From positions 9,965-19,205 of the forward strand of contig MFSY01000019.1 in assembly GCA_001785175.1 (NCBI GenBank): a DNA stretch of 9,241 bases. The letters are read 5' to 3'. The number at the start of each line of letters is the position of its first letter. Position 1 is the first letter of the stretch. The translations under genes were made by a program, and so were the position numbers. This DNA is from Candidatus Muproteobacteria bacterium RIFCSPHIGHO2_01_FULL_65_16. Its GTDB lineage: Bacteria > Pseudomonadota > Gammaproteobacteria > Acidiferrobacterales > Sulfurifustaceae. The notes under the pieces are model-generated. The model was given only the letters and a program-made list of their open reading frames with translations. It was not told where the DNA came from and ran no database searches. Below are positions 8,783 through 9,241 of the stretch, piece after piece.

Positions 8783-9241
8783 CATTTAGATAGCGGCTGT
8801 TCGGGAAATTCTGCTTCAGCACCCGCAGCGTGTCGTCGGCGAGCTTGTCCATCCCCATTTTCTTGTAGGCCAGGGCCTGGATCCCGAGCGCGTCCTCGGT
8901 CGCGGCGGTGCGCGGATAGTTTTCGAGCGCGTAGCGCGAGCGGTTGACGGCCGCGACGTAGGCGCCGTGGTCGTAATAAAAGCGCGCCACCTTGATCTCG
9001 TATCTGGCCTGGGCGTCGAGCAGGTAGATCATGCGCTGCCGGGCGTCGTCGGCGTAGCGGCTATTGGGGAATCGCTCCACCAGCTCGCGGAAGGCGCCGT
9101 ACGACTCGTGCATCGCCTTGGGATCGCGGTCGGACAGGTCGTCCCTGGCGCCGAGCAGCCAGTTGAGCAGGTCGCGTATGCCGTGGAAGTTGATCAGCCC
9201 CTTGAGGTAATAGGCGTAATCCACGTTCGGATGGGTCGGAT
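8745..9241 (-). CDS. bamD: Outer-membrane protein assembly factor BamD, C-terminal part
   Basis: BamD is a lipoprotein on the inner face of the outer membrane. Its TPR helices hold the BAM complex together with BamA during insertion of beta-barrel proteins. About 165 C-terminal residues are visible, against roughly 245 for the E. coli protein. The N-terminal lipobox and first repeats lie beyond the right edge. Frame-open codons reach the edge, reading PTHPNVDYAYYLKGL, a strong BamD hallmark, so the GTG at 9224 is not the start. TPR-like helices follow, including FRELVERFPNSRYADDARQRM, AAVNRSRYALENYPRTAATEDAL and LRVLKQNFPNSRYL. The last residues, EVRDTRAEIREK, are encoded by the right arm of the heptamer inverted repeat (8751-8782), so the tail may be a repeat-derived addition. 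The gene converges on glnB with 48 bases between stops. Confidence 0.93.
   Translation of the reverse strand, partial: PTHPNVDYAYYLKGLINFHGIRDLLNWLLGARDDLSDRDPKAMHESYGAFRELVERFPNSRYADDARQRMIYLLDAQARYEIKVARFYYDHGAYVAAVNRSRYALENYPRTAATEDALGIQALAYKKMGMDKLADDTLRVLKQNFPNSRYLNEVRDTRAEIREK

Overview
The window looks like chromosomal DNA of a GC-rich gammaproteobacterium. This rests on the E. coli-sized SucC and SucD, a 112-residue GlnB closely resembling the enterobacterial protein, a two-domain glutamine-dependent NadE and a BamD (outer-membrane assembly) gene. No species can be named from the sequence alone. Coding density is high, and no gap between genes exceeds about 170 bases.

Layout, left to right. 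(1) The 3' part of a MacB-type ABC transporter permease runs off the left edge. (2) A compact MntA/HepT toxin-antitoxin pair follows, with the genes overlapping by 11 bases. (3) sucC (succinyl-CoA synthetase beta subunit) has a good sigma-70-like promoter just upstream. (4) A Type II restriction-modification pair, a probable AccI-family endonuclease and a gamma-class N6-adenine methyltransferase, lies on the same strand. (5) sucD (alpha subunit of the same enzyme) starts inside the methyltransferase stop codon. (6) A 166-base spacer holds two kinds of short-period repeat. (7) nadE and then glnB (nitrogen regulator PII) follow. (8) Another repeat-built inverted structure lies at the convergent end, where bamD comes in from the right on the minus strand and runs off the window.

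The most striking feature is the restriction-modification pair between sucC and sucD. These two genes make one obligate heteromeric TCA-cycle enzyme and are normally adjacent. The pair is same-strand, tightly packed (14 bases after sucC, 2 bases between its genes, 4-base overlap with sucD) and visibly lower in GC than its neighbours. It therefore seems to depend on host operon transcription, and sucD expression probably depends on reading through it. Together with MntA/HepT just upstream, sucC is bracketed by two defence or addiction modules.

The second theme is repeats. Three short-period arrays (periods of about 10, 8 and 7 bases) sit in two spacers. Two of them have mirrored arms able to fold into long hairpins, and in one the mirrored arm is used as coding sequence for the last dozen residues of BamD.
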